Shown piece after piece: positions 25,986 through 33,925 of a stretch of DNA of 64,000 nucleotides. Numbering within the stretch: position 1 is the stretch's first letter; every line of letters starts with the position of its first letter. The stretch is from the NCBI RefSeq assembly GCF_900176505.1, contig NZ_FWYB01000010.1, positions 1-64,000 on the forward strand, written 5' to 3'. A program made the translations under genes and the position numbers. The stretch comes from Pedobacter nyackensis. GTDB taxonomy: Bacteria > Bacteroidota > Bacteroidia > Sphingobacteriales > Sphingobacteriaceae. The notes beneath the pieces are model-generated. The model had not been told where the DNA came from. It saw only the letters and a program-made list of their open reading frames with translations, and did no database searches.

Positions 25986-27143
25986 CTAAACTTTTATAAT
26001 GATTTTTTTATTGTACATCACCCAGAGTACAACAAGCCAGAATAGCACAAAGGTTATTGCCCATGCCAATGAGGCGTTTATTGGAGAAAGGAAGCTTGTA
26101 AAACCACTATAAAGCCAGGTCTGAAGGCTTATTTCTGAGCCATCTGCTGCTTTTACCGAGAACATCCTTAGTGTTCTTGGGATTAATCCGGAAAGGAAGA
26201 AAACGGTAATTGCATTTACCCCATAAACAACAAAAGGTTTCGTAAAGCGGTTGTAGCGCTGAATATCGATAATCCAAAAGCAAAAAGCCAGAATAATAGT
26301 CGCCAGTCCTCCTGTATAAAGCACAAATGAACTGGTCCATAGTGATTTGTTTATTGGAAATTGAAGATCCCAGATCAGACCAAGCGCAACAGCAGCGGTT
26401 CCGCTGCAAAATAACCAGGCTATTTTTGTGGCCGGATCGATGTCCTTTCGCTTTAAATATATACCAACCAATACGCCAAAAAGACCTGTTGCAATAGCTG
26501 GCAGGGTACTTAAAAGGCCTTCAGGATCCCAGGTTTTTGCTGCTTTCCATAAGTGAGCTTCGGTAAAGATGCTGCGGTCAATCCAGGCGCCCAGGTTGGT
26601 CTCTTTCTCCAGGTTGGCATAGCCAACACCCGGAACCGGTATAAAGGTCATCATTGCCCAGTAAACTGCCAGAATTACGACAAAAATCCTGAAGAGGTTC
26701 TTTTCGCTGCTCTTAAGAAATAAGATCGCAGAGAAGAAGAAAACAACAGCTATACGTTGTAATACCCCCGGGATTCGTACATTTTGAAAAGCTTCAATCG
26801 GCTCGGTAAAAACTTTAGGGTAAAGGGATAAAAACAGGCCTAATCCAAATAAGATCAATGCTCTTTTTAAAGCTTTTAAAATGGTTTTTCCATGTCCCCC
26901 AAATTGTGTTTTTTTGTTGCCCATCGCATAGGCAATGGAAACGCCAACAATAAAAAGGAAAAATGGAAAGATCAGATCGGTCGGTGTACAGCCGTTCCAG
27001 CTCGCATGCTCCAATGGTGCATAAATGTTTCCCCAATCTCCGGGATTATTAACGAGAATCATGGCTGCGACTGTTGCGCCTCTAAAAAAATCAAGTGATA
27101 ATAATCTGGCAGGAGCGTCCATTGCAATTTGAGATTGGGCCAT
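25986..27143 (-). CDS. HGSNAT-like membrane acyltransferase (DUF5009/DUF1624)
   Basis: 385 residues with about ten membrane helices. The N-terminal signature RLLSLDFFRGATVAAMILVN and DLIFPFFLFIVGVSIAYAM match bacterial relatives of heparan-alpha-glucosaminide N-acetyltransferase. That enzyme moves acetyl groups across a membrane onto terminal glucosamine. I chose the ATG at 27143; a TTG lies six codons upstream. The bacterial family is poorly characterised. Its place immediately downstream of nagB–PIG-L, in a region with anmK, suggests an amino-sugar acetylation role, which is inference. A terminator hairpin separates it from nagB, so it probably has its own promoter. Confidence 0.82.
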   Translation of the reverse strand: MAQSQIAMDAPARLLSLDFFRGATVAAMILVNNPGDWGNIYAPLEHASWNGCTPTDLIFPFFLFIVGVSIAYAMGNKKTQFGGHGKTILKALKRALILFGLGLFLSLYPKVFTEPIEAFQNVRIPGVLQRIAVVFFFSAILFLKSSEKNLFRIFVVILAVYWAMMTFIPVPGVGYANLEKETNLGAWIDRSIFTEAHLWKAAKTWDPEGLLSTLPAIATGLFGVLVGIYLKRKDIDPATKIAWLFCSGTAAVALGLIWDLQFPINKSLWTSSFVLYTGGLATIILAFCFWIIDIQRYNRFTKPFVVYGVNAITVFFLSGLIPRTLRMFSVKAADGSEISLQTWLYSGFTSFLSPINASLAWAITFVLFWLVVLWVMYNKKIIIKV

Positions 27144-27160
27144 ATGAAGATCTTTAAACA

Positions 27161-27193
27161 AAAAAACCGCTAACAGTTTAACTGATAGCGGTT
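27161..27193 (-). terminator. Intrinsic terminator of nagB
   Basis: On the minus strand the stem AACCGCTA…TAGCGGTT, with an inner CAGTT/AACTG stem, is followed by a T-run (27161–27166 read as TTTTTT). It lies 19 bases after the nagB stop and ahead of the HGSNAT-like gene. Confidence 0.8.
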
Positions 27194-27211
27194 ATAAATA
27201 TAATAATTTAA

Positions 27212-29134
27212 CTAGAACTTATAGCGAACAAAAGCTTCCATAGCTTCGTACTCTGCTAAACCTAAGCTGTCATAAGCCTGAGCTGTTTCTCTGTTTCTGT
27301 CTTCAGCACGTTGCCAGAATTCCCTTGGATCGTCGCCTGGGAAAACAGCGGTATCTTTTTGCGATTGGTGTTTGAAAATAGCCATTTTTTTGCGCTCAAC
27401 CTCTTGTGGACTAAGCGGAACTGCCATTTCAATTTCATGCGTCTCAAATTCCTGCCATGCGCCACGGTACATCCATAACCAGCAGTCTTTAACCCAATCC
27501 TCAGTTTTAGCCAGACGTTTTAACGCTTCTAAAATAATATTGAAGCAAACAATGTGCGTTCCATGTGGATCCTCAAAATCGCCTGCTGCAAATACCTGAT
27601 GAGGTTTTACTTTTTGCAACAACTCCATGGTTAAAACAACATCGGCCTCTGTTACCGGGTTTTTCTGGCTCTTACCACTTTCGTAGAAAGGCAATGCCAT
27701 AAAATGAATATGGTCATCATCTAAACCGCAATATCTTGCTCCGGCAATTGCCTCACCTTTTCTGATCAGACCTTTTACAGTTTGAATTTCCGGAGTATCG
27801 ATTTGATTAGGTTTCTTTTTTTCCATGAAAGAACGCATGTCCTGATATAAAGTCTTTAACTCTTTAGTCTCAAGACCCATTTTCTCAGAAAAGTCGATGT
27901 TGAATTCAACAAAACGTAAGGCGTCATCGTCCCAAACGGCAGTGTTACCTGAAGTTTGGTAAGCTACGTGAACATCTTGCTTCTGATCAGCAAGACGGAT
28001 AAATGTACCACCCATAGAGATTACATCATCATCTGGATGTGGTGAGAAAATGATGGAACGCTTTTTAGCCGGTTCTGCTCTTTCCGGTCTTTGGGAATCG
28101 TCAGCGTTAGGTTTACCACCTGGCCAACCTGTAATAGTATGTTGTAATTTATTAAATACGTCGATATTGATGTTATAAACCGGACCTTTCTCAACAGCAA
28201 GTTGAGCCATTCCGTGATTGTTATAATCATCTTCTGTAAGCTTAAGAATAGGTTTTTTAAGCGTGTTGGCTAGCCAGATAACAGCTTTTTTTCTTAATGC
28301 TAAATCATCCCACGAACAATCTTTAACCAACCAAGGTGTGTCAAAGCGCGTCAGCATAGACGCAGCGTCCTGATCTAAGATAAACTCTACATGTTCAGAT
28401 AACTGCAGGTAAGTTGCAGGAACTTCACTGGAAATTTCCCCTTCAACAGTTTTCTTGATGATTGGTGCTTTTTTCTTGTTCCAGGCCATCAGGATAATCT
28501 CTCTGGCTTTGAAAATGGTACCCACACCCATGGTAATGGCTTTTGTAGGAACAAACGATTTACCACCGAAATCTCGGGCTGCATCTCGTCTGGTCAGGTC
28601 ATCTAACGTAACCAGGCGTGTTCCTGAGTTTGGTGCAGAACCTGGCTCGTTGAAACCGATGTGACCTGTACGTCCGATACCGAGGATCTGAATATCTAAT
28701 CCTCCCAGGTCTCCAATCTTTTTCTCATAATCCAGGCAAAATGCAGGAATTTCCTCTAAGCTTAATGTACCATCAGGAATGTTTACGTTGTTCTTGTCGA
28801 TGTCAATATGATCAAACAAGTTCTCATTCATGAAGGTAACATAACTCTGTGCAGCGTTAGGCTGCATAGGGTAATACTCATCAAGGTTAAAAGTAACCAC
28901 ATTTTTAAAACTCAAACCTTCCTCTTTATGCATTCTTACCAGTTCAGCATATACAGCAATTGGTGTTGCGCCGGTAGCCAAACCTAGAACTGCCTGAGCA
29001 TTGTTTTTTTGTTTTTTCTTAATCAGGTCCCCGATGCGGTGAGCAACGCTAAGTGATGCTGCTTTGGGGTTTTCAAAGACAGAAACAGGCAATTTTTCAA
29101 AGCGTGTTTCTTCCAGAAGATTTAATCTAGCCAT
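27212..29134 (-). CDS. nagB: Glucosamine-6-phosphate deaminase fused to a PIG-L deacetylase-like domain
   Basis: 640 residues in two parts. Residues 1 to about 300 are NagB, which isomerises and deaminates glucosamine 6-phosphate to fructose 6-phosphate: LGLATGATPIAVYAELVR, FNLDEYYPM with the catalytic Asp, and GIGRTGHIGFNEPGS. From about 360 on there is an LmbE/PIG-L-like domain with the metal motif SPHPDDDV near 367 and GDFEDPHGTH near 520. PIG-L enzymes remove acetyl groups from N-acetylglucosamine conjugates. One chain could therefore deacetylate and then deaminate, although the second activity is untested. The fused form is common in Bacteroidota. Plain NagB is about 260 residues. Confidence 0.93.
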   Translation of the reverse strand: MARLNLLEETRFEKLPVSVFENPKAASLSVAHRIGDLIKKKQKNNAQAVLGLATGATPIAVYAELVRMHKEEGLSFKNVVTFNLDEYYPMQPNAAQSYVTFMNENLFDHIDIDKNNVNIPDGTLSLEEIPAFCLDYEKKIGDLGGLDIQILGIGRTGHIGFNEPGSAPNSGTRLVTLDDLTRRDAARDFGGKSFVPTKAITMGVGTIFKAREIILMAWNKKKAPIIKKTVEGEISSEVPATYLQLSEHVEFILDQDAASMLTRFDTPWLVKDCSWDDLALRKKAVIWLANTLKKPILKLTEDDYNNHGMAQLAVEKGPVYNINIDVFNKLQHTITGWPGGKPNADDSQRPERAEPAKKRSIIFSPHPDDDVISMGGTFIRLADQKQDVHVAYQTSGNTAVWDDDALRFVEFNIDFSEKMGLETKELKTLYQDMRSFMEKKKPNQIDTPEIQTVKGLIRKGEAIAGARYCGLDDDHIHFMALPFYESGKSQKNPVTEADVVLTMELLQKVKPHQVFAAGDFEDPHGTHIVCFNIILEALKRLAKTEDWVKDCWLWMYRGAWQEFETHEIEMAVPLSPQEVERKKMAIFKHQSQKDTAVFPGDDPREFWQRAEDRNRETAQAYDSLGLAEYEAMEAFVRYKF

Positions 29135-29331
29135 TAGTTTGTTCTTAAATTTTGTACGGAGCAGTAAATATAGTTACTCTGCTGACTTTATCAAATTTTT
29201 TAATTACAAGTTAGGCTTTTTAAAAAATATGTTTTTACTGAACTAAGGTTTAAATGTATTAACTTGATGGTATCGTGGTGATTGAAGCAGTATTTATTCT
29301 ATATTTATGATTAGGTAACCATTCTTATTCG

Positions 29332-30648
29332 ATGACAACAAATAAGGGTCTAAAAAAAACGCTAACTCCTTTCATGTTATGGGGGCTTGGTGTTGGGTAT
29401 GTAATTTCAGGCATGTATTTCGGTTGGAATCTGGGCCTGGAGAAAGGGGGCACTGGTGGCATGGCTATCGCTACCCTGGTCATTATGGTCATGTATGTCA
29501 CCTTCACTTTTAGTTATGCTGAGCTGGCCTGCGCAATTCCAAAAGCAGGTGGGGTATTTGATTATGCCAATAAAGCCATGGGAAAGGAGATCGGTTTTGT
29601 AGCCGGAATTGCACAGATTATAGAATTTATATTGGCACCTCCGGCCATAGCTTTTGCTATTGGAGCCTATTTTAACGCCTTCTTTCCTACGGTACCCATT
29701 CTAACCAGCGCTATCTGCATTTACTTTGTGTTTACAGCATTAAATGTTTACGGGGTCAAAGCTGCGGCATCATTTGAAGTTGTTATCACCATCTTTGCCG
29801 TTGCTGAGCTGTTGCTTTTCTCAGGGCTGGCCGCACCAAAATTCGAATTGTCTAATCTTACCCATAACGCTTTCCCTAATGGATGGGCGGGTATTTTTGG
29901 GGCTATACCTTTTGCTATCTGGTTTTTTCTGGGAATTGAAGGGATCGCTAATGTGGCTGAAGAGACCAGGAATCCTCAAAAAGATATCAGTAAAGGGTTT
30001 GGATGGGCGATATTTACGCTTGCTATCTTGTGTGTGCTAATTTTTATTACCGCCACAGGGATTGCAGGTTGGGAAGCCATTGTATATAAAAACGGAATAA
30101 GCGGAGAAACATCCGATTCTCCATTGCCACTGGCACTGGCAAAAATTACCGGCAGTAGTCACGTTATGTATCATTTACTGATTACTGTAGGGTTATTTGG
30201 TTTGGTCGCGTCTTTTCATGGATTGATCCTTGCTGCAGGACGCTCTACCTATGAGATGGGCAGGACACGAAATATACCCGCTTTTTTAGGTAAAATCTCT
30301 CCTCGTTTTCATACCCCCGCCAATGCCCTGATCGGGAACATGGTGATGGGGATTCTGGCGTTGTTATCGGGCAAGACAGGAGAAATCATTATCATATCGG
30401 TTTTCGGTGCACTCACGCTCTACATCATTTCGATGATTTCCATCATCATACTCCGGAAAAAAGAACCACAGCTCGAGCGTCCGTTCCGCGTGCCTTTTTA
30501 TCCAACATTTCCTGTCATTTCTTTGTTTATAGCTACAGTGTCCATTGTCGCCATGTTTATTTTTAACCTGATGCTTGGACTGATCTACTTTTCAATTCTG
30601 CTGATAGCTTTTTTATTGTATAAAATATTTAAACCCGCTGATAGATGA
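29332..30648 (+). CDS. eat: Ethanolamine-type permease (APC superfamily)
   Basis: A 438-residue inner-membrane transporter with about 12 helices. The N-terminal part LTPFMLWGLGVGYVISG, the following YFGWNLG, ELACAIPKAGGVFDYA and IEFILAPPAIAFAIGAYF match ethanolamine permeases (Eat). They fit better than putrescine importer PuuP or general amino acid permeases. SFHGLILAAGRSTYEMGR is the conserved cytoplasmic loop. It is the first gene of a five-gene unit; its TGA overlaps the ATG of the next gene (ATGA at 30645–30648). A TATATTTA at 29300–29307, one base off the -7 consensus, may be the promoter. The substrate assignment rests on family resemblance. Confidence 0.85.
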   Translation: MTTNKGLKKTLTPFMLWGLGVGYVISGMYFGWNLGLEKGGTGGMAIATLVIMVMYVTFTFSYAELACAIPKAGGVFDYANKAMGKEIGFVAGIAQIIEFILAPPAIAFAIGAYFNAFFPTVPILTSAICIYFVFTALNVYGVKAAASFEVVITIFAVAELLLFSGLAAPKFELSNLTHNAFPNGWAGIFGAIPFAIWFFLGIEGIANVAEETRNPQKDISKGFGWAIFTLAILCVLIFITATGIAGWEAIVYKNGISGETSDSPLPLALAKITGSSHVMYHLLITVGLFGLVASFHGLILAAGRSTYEMGRTRNIPAFLGKISPRFHTPANALIGNMVMGILALLSGKTGEIIIISVFGALTLYIISMISIIILRKKEPQLERPFRVPFYPTFPVISLFIATVSIVAMFIFNLMLGLIYFSILLIAFLLYKIFKPADR

Positions 30649-32003
30649 TAACAGAAGAAATTTTAACCTATATCAAACAGCATCCTTCAGGTAAAGTTAA
30701 AATAGCTGTGGCCGATATAGATGGAGTATTGCGTGGAAAGTACATTTCAGCAGAAAAATTTGCTTCGGTTGCTCAGAGCCGCTTAGGTTTTTGCGATGTC
30801 ACGTTTGGGTGGGATATGGGGGATGTGGCTTATGACAATGTGAAGTTCACTGGCTGGCATACGGGCTATCCTGATGCGCTCGTAAAGCTCGATCTCAGTA
30901 CTTTTCGTAAAATCCCATGGGAAAATGATGTGCCTTTTTTTCTTGGCGATTTTGTGGATGAAAAGCATGTTCCGACTTATACCTGTCCACGGCAGTTACT
31001 CCGCAGAGTCCTTTCAGATGCAGAACAGGCAGGCTTTCACCCATGTTTCTCTCAGGAATTTGAATGGTTCAACTTTGAAGAAACGCCACAAACGGTACAT
31101 CAGAAGCATTTCCAGGGACTTACTCCACTCACACCGGGTATGTTTGGTTACTCTATTCTGCGTAGCACGCTTAAAAATGAATACATGAGCGATCTGTTCG
31201 AAATGCTGACAGGATTCGATATTCCTATAGAAGGTTTGCATACGGAAACAGGTCCCGGGGTATATGAGGCTGCAATTAAATTTGGCCCGGTTTTGCAGGC
31301 CGCAGACCAGGCTGTGTTGTTTAAAACGGCGGTGAAGGAAATTGCTTATAAACATGGGATCATGGCTACTTTTATGGCGAAGATCAGTGAAAACCTACCG
31401 GGCTGTAGTGGGCATGTTCATCAAAGTTTATGGGATAAGGAGCTTAAGCATAATCTGTTTTATGATGAAAAGGACGGACATCTGATGAGTGATCTGATGA
31501 AAAGTTATATAGCTGGGCAGCTTCATTGTCTACCCCATATTTTACCCATGATTGCACCTACGATCAATAGTTATAAGCGACTGGTAGAAGGAGCATGGGC
31601 GCCAACAACCTTAACCTGGGGTATAGATAACAGAACGGTTGCTTTGAGGGCACTCCCCTGCAGTGCAAAAGCAACGCGTTTAGAAACAAGGGTTGTGGGA
31701 TCCGATACGAATCCATACCTGGCCCTGGCAGCCTGTCTTGCTGCGGGCTTATATGGCGTTAAAAATAAGATGAAGCTTCAAAAAGAGGCTACATCGGGAA
31801 ACGGTTATAAAGACCTTTCTAATGGAATCTTGCCGCAAAATCTTTATGAGGCTACACAAAATATGAAGCAATCGACAATAGCCACTGAGTTGTTTGGGGT
31901 GGGTTTTGTGGAGCATTTTACGCAAACCAGAGAATGGGAATGGCGACAATATGCTAAAGTGGTAACAGATTGGGAGCTGAAAAGGTATTTCGAAATTATT
32001 TAA
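30645..32003 (+). CDS. Glutamine synthetase-like gamma-glutamyl-amine ligase (PuuA/GlnA4-type)
   Basis: A 452-residue glutamine-synthetase-family ligase. Instead of ammonia, relatives in such operons join glutamate to an amine using ATP. Visible elements are the N-terminal DIDGVLRGKYISAEKF (beta-grasp domain), FEWFNFEE and TETGPGVYEAAI (metal-binding Glu residues). Further on are SGHVHQSLW, APTINSYKRLV, WGIDNRTVALRA and ETRVVGSDTNPYLALAA. It lacks the adenylylation-loop Tyr context of housekeeping GlnA as far as I can see. The context favours gamma-glutamylation of ethanolamine or a related amino alcohol: permease upstream, then alcohol dehydrogenase, hydrolase and aldehyde dehydrogenase. Polyamines are the main alternative. 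It is translationally coupled to the permease by the ATGA overlap. Confidence 0.88.
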   Translation: MITEEILTYIKQHPSGKVKIAVADIDGVLRGKYISAEKFASVAQSRLGFCDVTFGWDMGDVAYDNVKFTGWHTGYPDALVKLDLSTFRKIPWENDVPFFLGDFVDEKHVPTYTCPRQLLRRVLSDAEQAGFHPCFSQEFEWFNFEETPQTVHQKHFQGLTPLTPGMFGYSILRSTLKNEYMSDLFEMLTGFDIPIEGLHTETGPGVYEAAIKFGPVLQAADQAVLFKTAVKEIAYKHGIMATFMAKISENLPGCSGHVHQSLWDKELKHNLFYDEKDGHLMSDLMKSYIAGQLHCLPHILPMIAPTINSYKRLVEGAWAPTTLTWGIDNRTVALRALPCSAKATRLETRVVGSDTNPYLALAACLAAGLYGVKNKMKLQKEATSGNGYKDLSNGILPQNLYEATQNMKQSTIATELFGVGFVEHFTQTREWEWRQYAKVVTDWELKRYFEII

Positions 32004-32022
32004 CGGTTATTATTTTTTGCAT

Positions 32023-33171
32023 ATGACATTTGACAAGATCTATCAGTATAATTTTCCAACTACTATTCGTTTTGGGGCTGGGGCAATCAAGGAGTTGCCG
32101 GCATATCTCCGCCAGCATGGATTGAAGCGTCCGTTGATTGTAACAGATACAACAGTTGCGGATTTACCCTTTTTTAAATCCATTATTAGTGATTTGCAGG
32201 TGCATGGTTTTGCTGCCGAAGTATTTAGTGATATTCATAAAAACCCGGTAAAAAGTGATGTGATCCGAGGAACAGAAGTATGGGATAACACCTCCAGAGA
32301 CTGTATCATTGGAATTGGCGGGGGGGCGGCTCTGGATGTCGCCAGGGCGATTGTGTTACGTACTAACCATCGTGAAGATCTGTTTAAGTATGATGATTTG
32401 ATTGGTGGCGACATTTACGTAACCAATGATGTGCCTCATTTTATTACCGTACCCACCACATCCGGGACGGGGAGTGAAGTTGGCCGGAGTGCCATCATTG
32501 CCGATGACGAAACGCATCAGAAGAAAATATTGTTCTCGCCAAAGCTCATGGCTAAAATCGTCTTTGCTGATCCGGTACTGACCATGGACTTGCCGTCATT
32601 TATTACTGCCGCTACCGGAATGGATGCATTGACACATAATATGGAAGCTTTCCTGGCTAAAAATCCACATCCTATGTGCGATGGAATAGCCCTTGAGGGG
32701 ATCTCCCTGATTAAGGATTCACTTGAAACCGCTACAAACAAACCAGATATACAAAGCAGGAGTAAAATGCTGATGGCTTCCATGATGGGGGCTATCGCTT
32801 TTCAAAAGGGCCTTGGAGTGGTGCATTCCCTTGCTCATCCGCTTTCATCCTTATTGGATACGCATCATGGTTTGGCTAATGCCGTAAATCTTCCCTATGG
32901 GATGGAATTTAACATTTCCGGATTTGAAGATAAGTTTCGGCGGATTGCCCGGACATTGGAATTGAAAGACGAAAATGGATCGGCGGTGGTTAAATACCTG
33001 ACCAATCTCAATTCTAAAATTGGTATTCCCCATCATTTGCGGGATATTGGGGTGAAGCCGAAGCATGTTGAGACGCTGGCCGATCTTGCATTCGCTGATT
33101 TTGCTCATCCAAATAATCCGAAGCCAGTTAGCAGAGCCGATTTTAAGCAGTTGTATTTGAGAGCAATCTAG
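32023..33171 (+). CDS. Iron-containing alcohol dehydrogenase
   Basis: A 382-residue group III alcohol dehydrogenase. The NAD-binding GIGGGAALDVARAI has Ala where many have Ser. The phosphate-binding TVPTTSGTGSEVG is present. The metal ligands are Asp and His in DALTHNMEAF, His in VHSLAHPL and His in THHGLANAV. It starts at the ATG at 32023; the frame opens two codons earlier at a TTG. In a Puu-type operon this position is held by an FAD amine oxidase. Here an alcohol oxidation step replaces it, which fits a glutamylated amino alcohol as substrate. The likely reaction is gamma-glutamylethanolamide to the corresponding aldehyde. This is inference from context. Confidence 0.9.
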   Translation: MTFDKIYQYNFPTTIRFGAGAIKELPAYLRQHGLKRPLIVTDTTVADLPFFKSIISDLQVHGFAAEVFSDIHKNPVKSDVIRGTEVWDNTSRDCIIGIGGGAALDVARAIVLRTNHREDLFKYDDLIGGDIYVTNDVPHFITVPTTSGTGSEVGRSAIIADDETHQKKILFSPKLMAKIVFADPVLTMDLPSFITAATGMDALTHNMEAFLAKNPHPMCDGIALEGISLIKDSLETATNKPDIQSRSKMLMASMMGAIAFQKGLGVVHSLAHPLSSLLDTHHGLANAVNLPYGMEFNISGFEDKFRRIARTLELKDENGSAVVKYLTNLNSKIGIPHHLRDIGVKPKHVETLADLAFADFAHPNNPKPVSRADFKQLYLRAI

Positions 33172-33205
33172 GTTTTGATAGCAATGGAGGGTGGTTAAAA
33201 TAAAT

Positions 33206-33925
33206 ATGATGAAAAGGAAGTTAGGAATAAGTTATACAGAGGCAAATTTTCAGAACTACTGGAATTGGTTTACGCCCGAAGATCTGGGCGATGATATTGA
33301 GCTTGTAGAACTTTCATTTGAAAAGAACAATAAGGCCGATATTGAAAAGTGTGACGGTTTTGTTCTTACAGGTGGGATTGATGTACTACCGGAAATATAT
33401 GGTGGTGCTGAAGAATATCCTTATAAACCTGATGCGTTTTTACCTGAGAGGGATGAGTTTGAACGGTTGATATATGAATATTCGCAAAAGGCAAAGGTTG
33501 CGGTTTTGGGCATATGCCGGGGGATGCAATACATCAATATCCTGGAAGGAGGGACGGTTTTTGAAGATAATGGTGAGCAGGTAAACAAATTGCACAAAAA
33601 AGGTGTTGAAGATAAAATTCATGGGCTGAATATCCATAAAGACAGTTTGTTGTACCGCATAACGGGAAATGAAGTTGGGGAGGTAAATAGCGCACATCAT
33701 CAGGCGGTTAAACCAGGTGATTTGGGGACTAATCTGATGGTTAGTGCTACTTCAGATACACCTGATGGGCTTATTGAAGGGTTAGAGTTTAAGGATAAAA
33801 CCGGAAAGGCGTTTATGCTGGGTGTACAATGGCATCCGGAAAGGATGAAAGAAAAGGAGCATAATCCTTTGTCGCAAAAAATTAAAGAACAGTTTATTAA
33901 GGAAGTTAAAAACCATAAGCGATGA
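33206..33925 (+). CDS. Class I glutamine amidotransferase-like gamma-glutamyl hydrolase (PuuD-like)
   Basis: A 239-residue C26-type hydrolase. The nucleophile Cys lies in LGICRGMQYINI, and His and Glu of the triad lie in VQWHPERM. FVLTGGIDVLPEIYGG and the IHGLNIHKDSLLY segment match gamma-glutamyl-GABA hydrolases. The start is uncertain: ATG at 33206 (preceded by GGAGGGTGG) or 33209, with a GTG at 33191. Expected role: cleave the gamma-glutamyl group from the oxidised product to regenerate glutamate. If the substrate is ethanolamine, the other product is glycine. Its TGA overlaps the ATG of the aldehyde dehydrogenase (33922–33925). Confidence 0.88.
   Translation: MMKRKLGISYTEANFQNYWNWFTPEDLGDDIELVELSFEKNNKADIEKCDGFVLTGGIDVLPEIYGGAEEYPYKPDAFLPERDEFERLIYEYSQKAKVAVLGICRGMQYINILEGGTVFEDNGEQVNKLHKKGVEDKIHGLNIHKDSLLYRITGNEVGEVNSAHHQAVKPGDLGTNLMVSATSDTPDGLIEGLEFKDKTGKAFMLGVQWHPERMKEKEHNPLSQKIKEQFIKEVKNHKR

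Noticed and set aside
30645..32003. Housekeeping glutamine synthetase
   Set aside because: It sits in a catabolic operon behind a permease, is translationally coupled to it, and its neighbours match gamma-glutamyl-amine pathways.
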